From contig JAISPN010000039.1 in assembly GCA_031274845.1 (NCBI GenBank), positions 1 through 7,520 on the forward strand: a stretch of DNA of 7,520 nucleotides. Reading direction: 5' to 3'. This DNA comes from Acidobacteriaceae bacterium (GTDB lineage: Bacteria > Acidobacteriota > Vicinamibacteria > Vicinamibacterales > CAVVIG01). The notes under the pieces were generated by a model. It worked only from the letters and a program-made list of their open reading frames with translations. It did no database searches and was not told the DNA's origin. Below are positions 7,103-7,520 of this stretch, one piece after another (within the stretch, counting starts at the first letter, position 1; the number at the start of each line of letters is the position of its first letter). A program made the position numbers and the translations under genes.

Positions 7103-7108
7103 AGTATA
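7103..7108 (-). promoter_or_regulatory. candidate -10 element for the three-gene operon
   Basis: The minus strand reads TATACT, a good -10 hexamer. It would start transcription near 7096 and give a leader of about 27 bases. No good -35 (TTGACA-like) is visible 16-19 bases upstream, and there is no extended -10 TG, so an activator or another sigma factor may be needed. Assignment rests on the -10 match and position only. Confidence 0.35.
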
Positions 7109-7148
7109 GCGCACACATCATCTGGCGACCTGGCCGTCTGGTCATTGA

Positions 7149-7361
7149 CGGAGTGGAGCATTTCAGGCGGCAACGAGGTCGCTCCAAAAACTGCCCGGCG
7201 GAAAAATAGAAATCGAGGCCAGAAAAAACAGGATTTCTCCCAAGGCGCTCTTGACCACGCTGCGCTCGACCATCAAGACGGACATCACGCTCAGCCTCGA
7301 TGACATCAACGAGGCGATCGCTCAAGGGCATGCCGACGCGGGGATGAAGGGCCTCCGATGA
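7149..7361 (+). pseudogene. 5'-truncated AbrB-type antitoxin (VapB-like) remnant
   Basis: This frame is open from just after TGA 7146-7148 to TGA 7359-7361. Its translation holds L-P-G-G-K-I-E-I-E-A at about 7191-7220, then L-S-L-D-D-I-N-E-A-I-A-Q-G at about 7290-7328. These resemble the end of the AbrB/SpoVT DNA-binding domain and the C-terminal toxin-binding tail of antitoxins paired with VapC. The usual N-terminal part (the T-x-x-x-K-G-Q-V-T type strand) is missing from all plus frames upstream. There is no ATG or GTG in frame before Met at 7344; the only TTG, at 7251, lies past the conserved part. The stop overlaps the toxin's ATG as ATGA (7358-7361), the typical coupling in these pairs. 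The open frame is seen directly; the family is recognised from short motifs, so moderate confidence. Confidence 0.5.
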
Positions 7362-7520
7362 ATGTCGTTCTCGATACCAACATTCTTTTGCGTCATACGG
7401 TGGGGGATGACGATGAGGTCCACGCCGGTTTGCAGATGATGGATGCGGGCGGCGACTTTGCCGAGGGCGTCAATGCCTACGCTGGCGAGCGCATGGCGAG
7501 CGGCGCGGCGGTGTTTGTGT
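7358..7520 (+). pseudogene. VapC-like PIN-domain toxin with apparent internal deletion (runs off window)
   Basis: The frame opens at ATG 7358 and runs 54 codons to the window edge. Residues 2-12 (N-V-V-L-D-T-N-I-L-L-R) are the PIN-domain start with catalytic Asp6. By residue 33, D-F-A-E-G and then N-A-Y-A-G-E and A-A-V-F-V appear; these belong to the third acidic site and last strands, which normally lie near residue 95-115 of a protein of about 130. About 60-70 central residues, including the conserved Glu helix, therefore seem to be missing in frame. GATGA occurs twice at the presumed junction (7406-7410 and 7412-7416). With a PIN core missing, ribonuclease activity is not expected. The alternative is a divergent short PIN protein. 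The 3' end is outside the window. Confidence 0.6.

Larger units (their letters stand above)
3248..7108 (-). other. putative three-gene envelope operon
   Basis: Three minus-strand genes follow a single candidate promoter with gaps of 0 and 18 bases. They encode a secreted carboxypeptidase-regulatory/TPR protein, a membrane-anchored TPR 'sulfatase', and an exported VWA-like protein. The tight spacing supports co-transcription, and all three products are predicted to leave the cytoplasm. No intrinsic terminator (GC-rich hairpin plus T-run) was seen after the last stop at 3248. Confidence 0.6.

Overview
The window comes from a GC-rich bacterial chromosome. Three linked minus-strand genes point to Acidobacteriota, possibly the Vicinamibacteria side. 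They encode an exported protein resembling the 'VWFA-related Acidobacterial' family, a membrane-anchored sulfatase-fold protein with a C-terminal TPR half, and a secreted carboxypeptidase-regulatory/TPR protein. This placement is inferred from gene content alone; there is no rRNA or other marker here.

Layout. (1) Bases 2-1047, plus strand: the last 47 codons of a hydrophobic membrane protein, then a complete COG4757-like alpha/beta hydrolase. This part looks less GC-rich than the rest and may have a different history. (2) Bases 1107-3178: a small-molecule/redox block. It holds a FrnE-like DsbA-family oxidoreductase (+), a class I SAM-dependent methyltransferase (-) that converges on it with a 20-base gap, and, divergent from the methyltransferase, an isonitrile hydratase of the DJ-1/PfpI family with its key catalytic positions intact. 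(3) Bases 3248-7108, minus strand: a probable three-gene operon read from about 7100 down to 3248. The order is secreted carboxypeptidase-regulatory/TPR protein, TPR 'sulfatase', VWA-like exported protein. The first two genes lie in the same reading frame, separated only by a TAG stop that is followed directly by a TTG start. (4) Bases 7149-7520, plus strand: what looks like a decayed toxin-antitoxin pair. The AbrB-type antitoxin has lost its 5' end, and the VapC/PIN toxin appears to lack its middle.

How the genes may work together. The three operon proteins all carry export signals or membrane anchors, and two have TPR scaffolds, so an envelope assembly is a reasonable guess. The 'sulfatase' lacks the Cys/Ser needed to make formylglycine (Thr85 sits there) and lacks the usual central histidine, so ordinary sulfatase activity is unlikely. 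The VWA protein likewise has a degenerate metal site. The other genes look like independent metabolic or detoxification functions. I found no CRISPR array, tRNA, rRNA or insertion sequence.
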